Source: Sceloporus undulatus (Eukaryota > Chordata > Lepidosauria > Squamata > Phrynosomatidae). From it: a stretch of 64,000 nt of DNA. The DNA lies in NCBI RefSeq assembly GCF_019175285.1, contig NC_056528.1, positions 21,810,570 to 21,874,569 on the forward strand. The letters run 5' to 3'. The translations under genes and the position numbers were made by a program. Of the stretch, positions 12,672-24,375 are shown one piece after another. A model generated the notes under the pieces. That model saw nothing but the letters and a program-made list of their open reading frames with translations, was not told the DNA's origin and did no database searches. Each line of letters opens with the position of its first letter. Positions within the stretch are counted from its first letter, which is position 1.

Positions 12672-13025
12672 CCCAGTGAGGAAAAACTAAGGGAAGTTGG
12701 GATGTTCATCTTAAGGAAAATTAAGATGTGAGAGGTAACATGACAATCACCTTTAAATGCCTGATGGGATATAATGTAGAAGATGGAGCAAGCTTGATTT
12801 CTGCTAGTCCACCAACTAATGAATTCAAATGACAAGAAGAGCTCCCAACTAAGCATTAGGAAGAACTTCTTTATGGGCAGAGCTGTTTAAGGATAGGGAC
12901 ACGCTGTGACAGAGGATGGCAGACTCATACTTTGAAGGCTAGATGGTCGTCTTTTAGGAATGGTGTATTTGTATATTTCTGCATAACAGAGGGATGGACT
13001 AGATGACTCTTTGGGGCACCTTCTA
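12672..13025 (+). mobile_element. Old CR1 LINE 3' end
   Basis: The order of blocks (aggtaacatgacaatcacct, gcaagcttgatttctgct, gcattaggaagaacttcttt, atttctgcataacagaggg, ggactagatgac) follows the CR1 3' end with heavy divergence, so it is an older copy. It begins about 45 bp upstream of the exon acceptor, within the FAM78A intron. Confidence 0.65.
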
Positions 13026-13889
13026 TGTGTGGAGAGCAAGAGCATTGCAATAGTGTTGTGTGCTGTATTTCGTCAATCAACTGATTGCATTCAGTGACTG
13101 ATCAGCACACTGTATGGCTAAAGAGACCCCCCCCCAATTTATCAGAGAACAGATATTAAATCTGTTTCTTTAATATCTAAAACTACAAACACATGGGAAA
13201 ACAAAATGTTCCTTTCTGCCACACATGAATGCTTCTTGCTGCAAAAATTGTTTTCCTTTCAGAGCCATTTTCTACCTTTCTGAAGATACAATTGAGCCAA
13301 TAACTAAAAGTCATTCTGTGAAATCAACTAAGATTTTTTTTAAATTGGGTGGCAGCTGTGCTGTGCTAAGTTACAAAAGAAGACTCTTTTGACCTATATA
13401 GAATATCCCAATCTATGCAGCAGGTGTGCTTAGTTCGCATTATTTTCCGTGCGTCTGCTCCTTGCAGCAAGGGGCATGAAACAATACCAAAGCCCCACCT
13501 GCCTAAGGAGAGGAAATCATGTGCGCGTGTGCTTTCCTGGATCTGCACATTTAAATGTTCCTGCACAAATGAAATTTTGCTTGCATGTAGAAAACCAGTA
13601 GATCAGAAAGACTTGCTTTCTCTGGTTTTCTAATTTGCTACATGCAAGGAGTTTTTATTGAAGGAGCCTGCTAACAGTATTATTTTCAACCCATACTAGG
13701 AGCTTGCAAAATCCCAAGAGTTGTCATTTCTCTGCTTCCCAGGGATGCTATGTGTGTCTCTAGCCAACACTGCAAAGGACCTCCTGGAATAAAGACTTTG
13801 ACTCTCCTCACCAGGAAGGCACACAAAAGATTAATTGAGAACGGACCCTCTTAACAGAGAAAACGGCTACAGGGCAATTCCTCCTGCAC

Positions 13890-13921
13890 TACACGCGCAC
13901 GCATGCGCGCACACACACACA
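13890..13921. repeat. (CA)n/(GC) microsatellite
   Basis: Alternating purine-pyrimidine tract of CG and CA steps, ending in about five CA units. Confidence 0.8.
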
Positions 13922-14165
13922 GGGATTGAGAAAAGCCTGGAGGATTTGGGGAGGATGAACTCTACTGTGCCTTTCAAAAGGGGATGAACCAGAGATCACA
14001 TTAAGAAAGCAGCAGCCTGTTCTCTGTGATATCATGCTTCTCAAAATCCCAAGCAAGGACCCTTTCAGGACATGACTTCGTTCATATGGGATTTTGGGAA
14101 CCTGGGAAAGAGAAAGGTGACATCTCTGGGCATCTATATATGTTATAAAAGCACATCTTGATGCA

Positions 14166-14560
14166 GATGGTAGTTCTGCGAGTACGGTATACTCACCAAT
14201 ATTTCACAGATTAAAACCATGACACATATGGCCAGGCAACCTTAGAATGTGGTCAACTGGAAAGAGCTATCAGTGAGGAAGAATATACAAGCCAGGAGAG
14301 GCTGCAGCAGTTTGCTTTTGTCTTAGCCTCCTGGAAAGGGCAAGACTCTGCCCCTTCCCTTAGGCTGCTGGGTCTCTTGGGAAGGGGAAGAAACTGCCCC
14401 CATCTGCCTTCTCCTTTTGAGTTAATTGAGTGCAAATTAATTCTGCACTTTGAATTCAGTTTGAAGCAATTGAAGTAAAGTGAGTACAAAAGGAGAAGGT
14501 GCGAGGAGAGAGCAACTGGAACATTTTGTAAGCAACTGAAAAAGTGAGACAGCAGAGGCT
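14166..14560 (+). repeat. Unnamed ~300-350 bp repeat, copy 2 of 3
   Basis: It aligns with 7295-7560 and 54785-55110, including 'aatatttcacagattaaaac', 'gacacatatggccaggcaac', 'gcagcagtttgcttttg' and 'gcactttgaattcagtttg'. This is the longest of the three copies. Confidence 0.6.
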
Positions 14561-14698
14561 TATCATGAGATTCCCTGCCAAATCAGCACAGTTGGAGGTG
14601 TTCTGCTGTTCTGTGTCCCAAATCAGGAAGCAAATATTAGAAGTCTGCCCATGGACATTTTGCAAGTCTACAAGATCATATCTCTGGGGTATTGAATT

Positions 14699-14750
14699 AC
14701 AGCTGGCCCTCCACATTTGTGGCTTTGACTTTAATTATTTGCAGTTTTGA
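14699..14750 (+). mobile_element. Tigger-like DNA transposon end
   Basis: TA followed by CAGCTGGCCCTCCACATTTG is a Tigger/MER-type 5' end. The rest of the element is not clear. Confidence 0.4.
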
Positions 14751-14825
14751 TTAATATGTTCTCTCTTGAATCTCTAGGTTCTCCAGTGCAACTCAACCAG
14801 AAGTTGACCACAGAGTTGTGCTGAA

Positions 14826-15165
14826 GAATCATAGAGTTGGAAGAGACCACAAGGGCCATCCAGTCCAATCCCCTGCCATGCAGGAAATCACAATCAAGAA
14901 TCCTAGAGTAAGAAGAAGCCCTGAGGCTATCCAGTCCAACCCCATTCTGCTGTGCAAGAAGACATAATCAAAGCATTCCTGAAAGATGGCCATCCAGCCT
15001 CTGTTTAAAAACCCCTGAAGGAGACTCCACTATCCTCTGAGGAAGCATGTTCCACAACCAAACAGCAAATACTGTCAGGACGTTTCCTAATGTGTGTGGG
15101 GAGTTCCTTTTCCTGTAGTTTGAATCCACTGTTCTGTCCTAGGCTCTGGAACATAAATCTTACCA
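14826..15165 (-). mobile_element. CR1 LINE 3' end, possibly two nested termini
   Basis: The antisense terminus 'atcatagagttggaagagac' is followed after about 60 bases by a second terminus-like block 'atcctagagtaagaagaagc', then one continuous antisense CR1 3' segment. One CR1 terminus inserted at or beside another would explain this. Confidence 0.75.
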
Positions 15166-15269
15166 TAATCATACCACTAATTCTCCTCCCCCTCAGGAAT
15201 TGAATATTTTACAGAAGTGTGTATATTGCAAATATGAAGCAGCCCATATGTCTCAGCCATCAGTGTAAG

Positions 15270-15560
15270 ATATACCCACCTGTGCCAAATGAGGCAAGGT
15301 AGCCAAGCCAAAGAGAGACCCTTCCCAGTGGTAGCACCCCATTTACATAATGCTCTCCCAAAGAAGCTCCCCTCAGTCCCCTGTCATTTTATCAGTTTTA
15401 ATTCTCCCAGGCTTATGGGAGAACTGCTTATGGAGCATTTAGATCTTAGCACTCTTTGACTTCACATCCTTTTGTGGTTTTCCTTCTAGGGATTTTGTTG
15501 TATGCATTCTTCAGCCATTATTTAATGTTTGTGATATATATATATATAAAGGTGGAGAGA
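15270..15560 (+). mobile_element. L2-type LINE 3' region
   Basis: The stretch resembles the L2 3' coding/UTR part seen at 50463-50912: 'cccagtggtagcaccccatt', 'aagaagctcccctcagtccc', then a T-rich tail and a short TA repeat. Confidence 0.5.
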
Positions 15561-15608
15561 GACTACATTACTCGGAGAACTTAAAAACAAAGTCAAGTGG
15601 TCTAAAGT

Positions 15609-15633
15609 GCAATCAATCAATCAATCAATCAAT
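15609..15633. repeat. (AATC)n microsatellite
   Basis: About six tetranucleotide units. Confidence 0.9.
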
Positions 15634-15682
15634 AGATTTAAAAATACCAAGTCAAAGACTCTATTTCTCATTATAGCAGATA

Positions 15683-15755
15683 GAATCACAGAGTTGGAAT
15701 AGACTGCAGGGACCATTTAGCCCAATCCCCTAGTCCAATGCAGGAATACACTGAA
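15683..15755 (-). mobile_element. CR1 LINE 3' terminus fragment
   Basis: Antisense terminus 'tagaatcacagagttggaat', then a short CR1 stretch. Confidence 0.65.
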
Positions 15756-16051
15756 TTAACTGGATTTACATTAATGTTGATTTACCAAGTTCTCCTTAAT
15801 TCAGTGAGTCTATTTCAAACAGGGATTTAGATCAAGGGCAGGTTTTATTACACTTGTATCTTGACCTTTTAGGCTCTAGTGAGATGCATCAAAATCTGCC
15901 AGACCCAACAACAAAGAGGGGGAAACATTCAATTTCCTAGTCAGATAGATGGTGTAGCAGCCAATAGTAACTTCATAAAATGAGAATGTGCGGGGCAGTA
16001 GTGGGAATCATGCCGTCCTTTGAACTGTAACTCCCATCACCCCTCACTATA

Positions 16052-16370
16052 GGCTTTATCACACAGGCAAAAAAGGCAGAGCATAAGCGGGATGCTCCCA
16101 TGAATATCGTGCGATAACGCAAAGATTATCACATGACATTACGCAATATTGTGATTATCCTGCGATTATCGTGTGAATAAAGAGGACTTCTAGCACCGCT
16201 TTTTATTCTGTTGAATAAAAAGTGGCACTAGAATTCCTCTTTATTCACACAATAATTGTGGGATAATTGCAGTACCGCACAATGTTGTGTGATAATCTTC
16301 GTGTTATTGCCCGATATTGGTGGGAGCCTCCAACTATGCTCCCATCTTTTTTGTCCATGTGATAAAGTCC
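16052..16370. mobile_element. Foldback DNA element, GGACTTTATCACAC ends
   Basis: The left end reads GGCTTTATCACACAGGCAAA and the right end is its inverted form (reverse complement GGACTTTATCACATGGACAA). The two arms pair along almost the full length and turn near 16210 at a TTTTTATTC/GAATAAAAA hinge. Arms are about 155 bases with scattered mismatches. It has no open frame of note and no clear target duplication. It interrupts an older sequence reading 'aactcccatcacccctcac...tggctagggctgctgggagtt'. Confidence 0.75.
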
Positions 16371-17095
16371 ACTTTTGGCTAGGGCTGCTGGGAGTTGCAA
16401 TTTGACATTTTCTGAAGGCCTGCTCAATTTCCATCCTGGTGTACTGAGTTTCCATTTCCAAGGTGTAGAGGCTCTCATGATAAAAACAAGCACAGCAGCA
16501 TCTTAGTATTTCTTAGTACATGGGCTTTTATCTTGCAAAGTACTCTTCATCCACATTGTTGCGAGGATGTGCATCAATGAAATCCGGTTTTGGGGTTAAT
16601 CTGTCCTGAAAACATCACTGTAACTCTTATTCCTTTCCAATTACATTTCTTTCTCGCTCGCTGAAAGGAACAGGGCTTTTACTCTTTTAAGAGGATTGGA
16701 GGTTTAGAGAGAGTGTGTTCATGCACACATCTCTCTCTGGTTTCCTGATGTGTTACCCAAGAAATGTAATCTAAGAGACAGAAGAGGTTTTGTCCTTAAG
16801 GATATAGATCACAGAAGGCTGGGATTGCAACTGTAGACTCAGAGGCCTATTGCCACACAGTCAGAGATTCACCTAACATGCTTTTGCCCCTGTCACCTTT
16901 CATCACTACCTCAAATTAGAGACATTTCAAATGTGGACCTCCCCCATGTCTGCTCTATGATGCCAAAGGAAGGCACTTAAACTCCACTTTAACTGCTATG
17001 GCTGTGTCCTATTGACTCCGGGAATTTGTAATTTGGTTAGATTGAAAGAGAATCTGCCTGGGAATCCTGACTATCTGTCCCTAAACTGCAACAGG

Positions 17096-17265
17096 AGCCA
17101 GAGTGGTGTAGTGGCTTGATTGTTAGACCCAGAGTCCTAATTTTGTAAGACCTGGGTTCAAGTCCCCTCTCTGCCATGTAAACCCCTGGCTGGGCAAGTG
17201 CCGCTCTCTCAGCCTCAGCAATGCAAACCTCCTTTGCAGAAATCTCTCCAAGAAAATGCTAGGCG
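17096..17265 (+). mobile_element. Sauria-type SINE
   Basis: The tRNA-like head carries an A box (gtggtgtagtggctt) and a B box (gggttcaagtcc), followed by the conserved 'ctctctcagcctcagc' body. The BovB-like tail is lost. Confidence 0.8.
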
Positions 17266-17364
17266 AGAACTTTCATTATATGTAATCCAAATCAAACTGA
17301 AGGCAATTAACTCCAAAGTTTATAGTATAAAGTTTGGTTTAAAATTTGATGCATGGTAGAACTG

Positions 17365-18150
17365 GTCATTTGAAAGCTGAGGCCTGACTTAATAATTTGA
17401 GGAAAGCAGGCTTGGATACAGAAAATGGAGGAGTGAAAATAGGAGAGAGGAATATCAACAATCTAAGGTACGCAGATGACACCATATCAGAAAATCTCCC
17501 AAACCTGGAACAACTACTAAGGAAGATCAGGAAAGAAAGTGCAAAAGCAGGACTACTGTTGAACGTAAAGAAAACAAAAATAATGACTATGGTGATTCTG
17601 GACAAATTCAACCTAGACAATGAAGAAATAGAAGTAGTAAAAGAGTTCTCATTCCTGGGGTCAAACATTGATAGAAACTGGGACTGTAATTAGGAAATCA
17701 GAAGAAGATTAAGAATGGGGAAGGCTGCTATGAAAGAACTGGAAAAGATGCTAATAGGCAAAGATGTACAACTGAACACAAAAGTTAGAATCATGCAAGC
17801 CATTATACTCCCTATTACCATGTATCCATGTGAGAGCTGGACAGTTAAGAAACTGAATAAGAAGAAAATAAATTCATTCAAGATATGGTGCTGGAGAAGA
17901 GTGCTGAGGATCCCATGGACAGCCAAAATGACAAACAAGTGGGTCCTAGAGCAGATCAAGCCAGAAATCTTTCTGGATGCCAAGATGACAAAACTGAGGT
18001 GGTTGCGCTTCAGACAAAGCATGAAAAGGCATGAATCATTAGGAAAAACAATAATGCTAGGAAAGGTGGAGGACAAAGAATCTTGGAGATGTTTTATCCA
18101 CAGGGTCACCATGGATTGAAATCAACTCGAGGGCGGTTAACAAAAAACAA
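17365..18150 (+). mobile_element. BovB (RTE clade) LINE, 3' half of ORF2 and 3' end
   Basis: This encodes part of the reverse transcriptase, including NNLRYADDT (the YADD catalytic box) at about 17455-17485. Downstream comes the BovB-typical C-terminal region with PITMYPCESWTVKK and WCWRRVLRIPWTAKMTN. The 3' end carries the BovB-type terminus 'ggtcaccatggattgaaatc'. One in-frame stop splits the coding region into two frames near 17690, so it is non-functional. This is the best-preserved BovB copy and the likely class of enzyme that moved the SINEs here. Confidence 0.85.
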
Positions 18151-18167
18151 AAGTTCATAGCAAGTAA

Positions 18168-18300
18168 GGAACCAGTGTGGTATAGTGGGTGGAGTATTGG
18201 CGTGAGCACGGGTCAAATCCTTGCTCAGACAAGGAAACCCATTGGGCTCCACTCTCTCAGCCTCAGAGGAATATGATGGAAAACCTCTTCTGAACAAGTC
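18168..18300 (+). mobile_element. Sauria-type SINE, 3'-truncated
   Basis: The head 'aaccagtgtggtatagtggg', the B-box-like 'gggtcaaatcc' and the body 'cactctctcagcctcagagg' are present; the tail is missing. It lies directly after a BovB 3' end. Confidence 0.75.
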
Positions 18301-18317
18301 TTGTTTTTCATTTTAAA

Positions 18318-18475
18318 ACACCTCACAATAGAGTCAAAGGCTTTCATGGCCGGCATTCATAGTTTTTTGTGGGGTTTTGGGGCTATGTGGCCATGTTCTA
18401 TAAGAGTTTCTTTCTGACGTTTCGCCAACATCTGTGGCTATGGGCATCTTCAGAGAATGCTTGCCTGGAAAAGAG
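18318..18475 (+). repeat. Interspersed repeat, family unassigned
   Basis: It contains 'gctttcatggccggcattca', 'ctatgtggccatgttctata' and 'tgacgtttcgccaacatctg', a block recurrent in lizard genomes. A shorter antisense copy is at 3440-3525. Confidence 0.5.
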
Positions 18476-19466
18476 TTGGGCCTGGCTGGATGACTTCGCG
18501 GTCTGTTTTGGCTTTAACTGGCCTGGCTCAGTGCTAGGGAATCCTAGCACCAGAGGTCTCCCCAGGGCCCCACTTCTGCAGCCCATGAAGCATCCCATCC
18601 CTCAATTCCCCTAATCCCTAATGTAAAAAAAAAAAGGGGGTCAATGCAATTTTCAGACAATTTTGATTCTAAAATCAAACTCCCCCCAACCATGAAAATA
18701 CACAAAAAATATGCCCATTCTCCTCTAAAAGCCCCCCAGTACTATCCCAAACACCTGTTTTCTAAATTATATTCCCAATTAAAATAAAATGTCTTTCTAC
18801 TAAAATGTAGCAGTGTCCAATATATCCAAAATACAGTACCAGATTTTGCTGAAATAAATGTTGTTTTAAATCTAAAGAGATTTTTGATGTTTAATATAAA
18901 GGAATTTGGCACTGTTTAATTTCCACAAGACAACACAACCCTTTATTCTTCTTGTTTCTAACTTCACTAACGTCAAATTCAGTGCTTTCCAACAGATCTT
19001 TGGAAATGGCCATCATTCTGGTGCCAAGTAAAAACTAAAGTTTGGGTTTTTTTACACAAACCCTCACATACAGTACACATGTTTTCATATTGTTTCAAAG
19101 CTGTTTTGAATTGTCTTTTAAACTTGCTAACTTGTTAAATATGTTCCAGCCTTTAAAATCATTTTATTTTTCATTGTTTAAATTAGTAAAGATATTTTAC
19201 AGTAGGTTGCCTTGAGGTTTCTAGATGGTGAGTATAAAACACCAAGCGACTGAATAAATAACACATGTTGGTTTCACGTCCTCCAGTTATCCAAGGGACG
19301 GCCCCAACTAATCCTCTGTCATTCCACTTTTTCAGCTGCTTTTAAAATGTCCTGGTTTCTCTCACCTCCACCAGCTCACTTCAACTACTACAAAGTGGAA
19401 AAGTAGTGTCTGTTCAGTTAAATCAGCCGGACAGAAGGGGCAGAGTTTTACGGTTCCTAAGAGACA

Positions 19467-19835
19467 GGGCCGAAACAGACGGATGTAAAGGGGCAGCTCT
19501 CTACAGTGCCCCTTTGAGCGCCGGATTGGGATGCAGCAACCACACGCCATGCCCCAATCTGGTGTTTTTCCAGCCCACATATGCAAAGATGTACAACTGA
19601 ACACAAAAGTTGCTGCTCCTTTTTGGGGAGGAAAAAAGGCATCCTTTCCACTGCAGCGGTGGCTTTTCAGCGCTTCTGTAGTTCGGCGAGTGTAAATGCC
19701 GCGCTGCAGAAACACCATGATGCCGCTTGCTGTGTGGTCAGTGGGCTTAGGTGCATTGTCAGGGCATGCGCTGTGCATACGCCACGCCTCCACACCCCTC
19801 CAAAGCCAGCGTTTTTTGCCAGTCTGTTTTGGTCC
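19467..19835. mobile_element. Foldback-type DNA element with GGGCC...ACAGAC ends
   Basis: The left end is GGGCCGAAACAGACGG and the right end inverts to GGACCAAAACAGACTGG; TTA follows the right end. The interior is GC-richer than its surroundings, with partial arm pairing. A 29-base segment at 19583-19611 is identical to the BovB copy 1.8 kb away (see findings). There is no transposase. Confidence 0.6.
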
Positions 19836-20839
19836 TTAGACAAAAGCAAGCTGGTGACCTATATACAGACATCAAAACATGCTGCAATTGTGAATATTGC
19901 CATATTGCACCAGAGAGTAAACTGAAAAGTAGAATGCAATTTTAAGTGTGACAAAGAGGGGGGAAACCCTCTTGATCTGGGTCTGTGAAACATAAAACTC
20001 ACAATTAGCCCATTTATTCCATGAAAAAGGATTGTCTCACAGTGTTTTATGGGCTCATCCCATAAAATTAGTTGGTGAATCAAACCGTAGTTGCCAATGC
20101 ATTAACTGCAAGGGAAGTGCCACATAGGTTGATTCCAAGATCACTAAAAGAGCAGTATCTGAATCAAACTTTACTGGCCACCTATTTGTACAAGTCATAT
20201 AATACAAGCTGAAGTTTGGAAAATTAAGTGCACGTTTAGAAAATTGCAGCTGGATCTTTGAAAGTATAAAACAGGGTAGTGATGCCTATATAGGAGATTC
20301 CTAAATTATAGTATTATTTTATTCTTAAAATAAACATGACAGATACACAGTGAGATAACTAGAAGGATATACAAGAGCTGTGGTAAGACATTCATTTTAA
20401 GTATATTGAGGACCTGAGGTCTAGTGGGGGAAGTAGACATAGCAAATCATTTTAAGACTCTAACTAGAGAGCTGCTCACAGAAGGAAACACATGGGCTGA
20501 AAGCCTGCACCATGAGTTACAAAGCTACTTTCACAGTGACAGTGCAAACAGAATCAGTCGCCAAACAGGAAACATCTTACAAACATGAGACACCCAGGAC
20601 CAGATTAAGTTAAAAGGCCCTAAGGTCTGTCAGGGAGAGAGAGAGAGCATCGGAGCAATGTTTTTCTGGCTTCGTTCATTTTTTAAAAAATTAACATTTT
20701 CTGGGTTGTTGTGTTTTTACTTTAACTTATTTTTAGAGACCTTTTGTTCTCTGAGAAGAAACCACAAGGAAGTTCCTTTTCTGTGGCTAACGAAGCTGAC
20801 GTTTTATTTTTCTGTAAGACCTGTTTTGATGCTTCGCAA

Positions 20840-21245
20840 GATGGCAGACCCTCTTTCTTTAGAGGTCTCTTACACAGACGTCGGATGGTCATTTTCCATG
20901 AGTGCTTTAGTTGTAAATCCTTTTGTAGGATTCTTTTTGTATTCTTTTGTAATTGTAGGGGATTGGACTAAATGGCCTACATGGTCTCTTAGGGCCTGAA
21001 CAGACAGGCTAACATAAAGCTGCTTTGGGTCACTTTGGACTAGGCATGCTGTTTAAATGACACACGCATCTTAAGAGGCCAGAAGCTGTGCCAAAGCTGC
21101 ACTCCAGTCCTTAGGACTGGAGCATGACTTCGGAGCGGCTTCCAGCCTCTTAGGACGCATGCATCATTTAAACAACATACCTCCAAAGTGACCCGAAGTA
21201 GCTTTATTTTGCCCTGTCCAGGCCCTTACACTCCATGATTCCATT
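20840..21245 (+). mobile_element. Old CR1 LINE 3' end, split by a foldback element
   Basis: CR1-like blocks run to 'gattggactaaatggcctac' and 'atggtctctta', then resume as 'cactccatgattcc' after the insertion at 20992-21225. Confidence 0.55.
20992..21225. mobile_element. Harbinger-like palindromic miniature element, copy 1 of 5
   Basis: The 234-bp near-palindrome begins GGGCCTGAACAGACAGG and ends with its inverse. It has direct TTA duplications at 20989-20991 and 21226-21228. Arms of about 110 bp meet at a 'cagtccttaggactg' hinge. A 3-bp TTA/TAA duplication is the hallmark of PIF-Harbinger elements. Confidence 0.85.
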
Positions 21246-21559
21246 CTGCTCTCATGTGTCATTTATTCATTTTCAAGTTTCGTACCCAGCTTTTGCCTCT
21301 GCCACCCCAAACATGAACCCTCTTTCACTTGGCAAATTCAGGGCAGTCCTGTCCTTTGCTTCACTTGCCTTCAGCCGCCAAAATAGAAGACACAATACTA
21401 ACTGGAAATTCATTGTACAGGGCCCTAATTTAGTTGTATTTAGGAGTTGGCACAATGAAATCAATGCCTGATGCCAGCCATGCCCAAGTCAAGCCTCACA
21501 GAGTCTAATGGGGTATCTGCCATAAGTATGACTAATCCTGGACCTACCCCATAGGGAAG

Positions 21560-21887
21560 TGTTTATTTTTTAAAACATCTTTATTGTTATCCTTAAAAAT
21601 GATAACAAAATAATCAAAAAATGACATAATATGGCACAACAAACATACAAAGGATTTTACAATACACTTACATAACCTTCATAGACATCACAAACATCAA
21701 AATAGAAGCTAATATGACTTCCCTCTCTCTAACCTAAAATATTTTTGATACTTCAAAATACTTTAATTACTCTTTTCTTATATTAATGTATTAATACTAT
21801 TGTCATTATTTCCTCCTTTAACAGTATATATTTATGTACATTTACAATTGTAAAATATTGCATATACCACTTCTATATATAATATAA

Positions 21888-21888
<1 letters not shown>
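21560..21888. other. A+T-rich stretch, nothing identified
   Basis: Long A- and T-rich run with 'aaaacatctttattgtt' at its start, which could be the antisense 3' end of an unrecognised LINE. No other support is visible. Confidence 0.25.

Positions 21889-21941
<53 letters not shown>
21889..21941. repeat. (TTA)n microsatellite
   Basis: About 18 uninterrupted trinucleotide units. The asparagine-run open frame on the minus strand is an artefact of this tract. Confidence 0.95.
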
Positions 21942-22459
21942 GGAAATTGTTTCTAATGGCAGCATGTTTTTGAAACTAGGCAATGGCAAAGGAACGTTCA
22001 GCAATATTACATATGTATTCATTGCATTTATATCATGCCTTTCCTCAATTAAGCTCAAGTGATCTGCTCCTCCTCTTCCTCAGAACAATCGGTTCTGAGT
22101 GAGTTGGGAATTTTTCAGTCTGGAAATCCCAAAATTTGAAATCTGGTTTGTAAATATTTGCCTAATATTTTAGGGTAGGAATTCCTCCTACGACATCTTT
22201 CTTTGGGAGAACTGTCTCTTTTGCAGAGCTCCCTACATTGCCCCCAAAAAAGGGGGCATGCAACTGTTAGTGTTTCCTCATTAATGGATTTACAATCCCA
22301 AGACAAAGAATGCAGAAGTGACAGAGAAGAGGAAAACATCTGGTCTTATTACAAAATTCTATGAATGAGGAAACACGAATGCACAATCAAACCCAAAACT
22401 ATCCTCTCCTATTTCCTTCCAGGCCATCAGTATACCCATGTCATAGGCATAGTCTAGGG

Positions 22460-22657
22460 CAGTGATGGCAAACGTATGGCATGCGTGCCAGAGGTGGCAC
22501 TCAGAGCCCTCTCTGTGGGCACACATGCTGTCGCCCTAGCACAGAGTTTGCCAGAGTTTCTTACTAGAAAGCCAGAGGGACGTGGCACTTTGCAATAAAT
22601 AAGTGGGGTCCGAGTTGCAGTCTGGGCACTCGGTCTATAAAAGGTTCTCCATCACTG
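22460..22657. mobile_element. hAT miniature element with exact 8-bp target duplication
   Basis: The element begins CAGTGATGGCAAAC and ends GTTCTCCATCACTG (inverted). GTCTAGGG occurs on both sides (22452-22459 and 22658-22665), the 8-bp duplication expected of hAT transposons. A second copy of the family starts at 63909. Confidence 0.92.
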
Positions 22658-22667
22658 GTCTAGGGCA

Positions 22668-22860
22668 CCCTTTCACAACCTTTGAACACTAGAGGACACC
22701 ATGAAATAATTTTCACATCTCAGGGAACCCCTGTATAAAATCTCCAATTCAAAAAATGTTTGTTTGTTTTTCAGTTTTGATCTCTGACTGAACCTTAGGA
22801 ACCTCTTGTTTAAAAAAACCCTTTCCTACAGGCCTTGGTCTAACCTTTTGGAGGCCACTT
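22668..22860. repeat. Possible older hAT-like element
   Basis: Starts 'accctttcacaacctttgaa' and ends 'ctaaccttttggaggcc'. The loosely inverted ends suggest a second hAT-type element right beside the complete one. The alignment is weak. Confidence 0.3.
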
Positions 22861-23849
22861 AAACCGGTTTGCTCCTGGTCAATGAATGGGGCCATGGGAA
22901 CCCACTGCTTCCAGTTCCACAAAGTAAGAAGATAGGTGGGGTTAAAATGTTATCCGTAGGAACTACTAGCAAGAGGATGAGAGAAAGACTAGATGGGATG
23001 CTTCTGCTGTTTGTTGTTTGTGTGTGTGTGGCTGTTGTAGATTTGCAATGCTCCTTTGGCCCTTGTGGACCAGAATGTTTATTGTGGATCTGCATGCTGC
23101 ATATAGGATAAAGAGGTCTAAGTCATGCTTCACTCTTTCACTCCTTCCCACTTCCTCCTCACCCTGCAATGTTTTCTCACCTTGCAATGTTTTCTTTTCC
23201 GCTAGCTGGTTGAGCTGCTATGCTAAGCTTTCCTACCAATGCTTTTCCTACCAGCATTCTTCAAACTAGACAGCAGCTTTCTCTCAAAGTGACATTTCAA
23301 TCCATCCATGTACATACACACGCATACACAGAGGGAGAGGGAGAGAGATTTCGCTGGCAACAGTGCAGCCAGCCCAACGCCATCTGCTCCCTCCAGCCAA
23401 CAGGCTCCAAGTGACTGTCCCTTTTCAAATGCTCTTCTTGCATTGCCAATTTCCCCCCAAAGAATCACACCCTCAAACACCATGCAGCGTTTCCTGCCTA
23501 TCGCACCCAGGGATTCCCTGCATGGTCTGAGCATGACAACAGCGTGAGCTGCTAGGACAAATCTTAAGGAGTCTAGCGACATATGGTCACTTGCAGTTTG
23601 GTAACAGAAAAGAAAAGAAGAGCACGGTGGCACCTTCCTGTTTAACAAATACAGGAAACTGCTGGGATTGGGGGTCCAGAGTTTGCAGGCTGGGTGTGAT
23701 TCAGGTCCACAGTTTGGGTATACTCCTGGATCCAGTCCTGAGCCTGCCTTCTGAAATAGCCAGGAATGCATTTGCAAGCTAGTGCGACAACAGCGCGCAT
23801 TCCTGGCAATGTGCAACCTGCTCATGGATCACCACATAATGAAGCATTC

Positions 23850-24375
23850 CGTCACTGCATTATGTTGAATTACTGTAATAGCTGTAATAGCTGAACATGG
23901 GACTGCCTTTGGTGTCTGGAGAGTATTCAGAAATGTCAGCTGGCCATAGGAGCTGTAGCCAGACTCTTGACCAAGGCAGGTTACCGGGAGCAAATGACTT
24001 CCTCTTTGCAACAGCTTCCAAGTAAAATTCAAAGTACTAGTTATGACTTATAAATCCCTCTATGGCTCAGCTCCAGGCTTCAGAATATGAAGGACCATAG
24101 TCTCCCATACAAGCTTCACCCAAGTTTTGATATCTTCAGAGCAAATCCTTCTCTTGACTGTAATAAACCACTCTTAATAGTACTGTTTTTACCTCTTGAT
24201 ATTTTACTAGGTGTGTTTTCAATTGCTCTTCACATTCCAATAGTTGGAGTATATTTAAACCTTTTGATTTGTTTTACTGATAATGAGTTTTTATCCATAT
24301 CTGCTTTAAATTTTGCAAGCCACTTTGAATCCTACTTCAATATATATTAATTTATTTCTATGTATATAAATAAAC
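23850..24375 (+). mobile_element. L2-type LINE 3' region with tail
   Basis: Blocks matching the L2 C-terminal coding segment (the LQLVQNAAARLLTG-like region, here degenerate around 23930-23985) are followed by a T-rich UTR and a 'gccactttgaatcc' plus 'ataaataaac' end. Confidence 0.6.

Noticed and set aside
17397-18119. Two frames with a reverse-transcriptase-like YADD box considered as host genes
   Set aside because: They are the BovB ORF2 remnant with in-frame stops and a BovB 3' terminus.
21873-22058. Protein with a run of asparagines
   Set aside because: Direct translation of the (TTA)n microsatellite.
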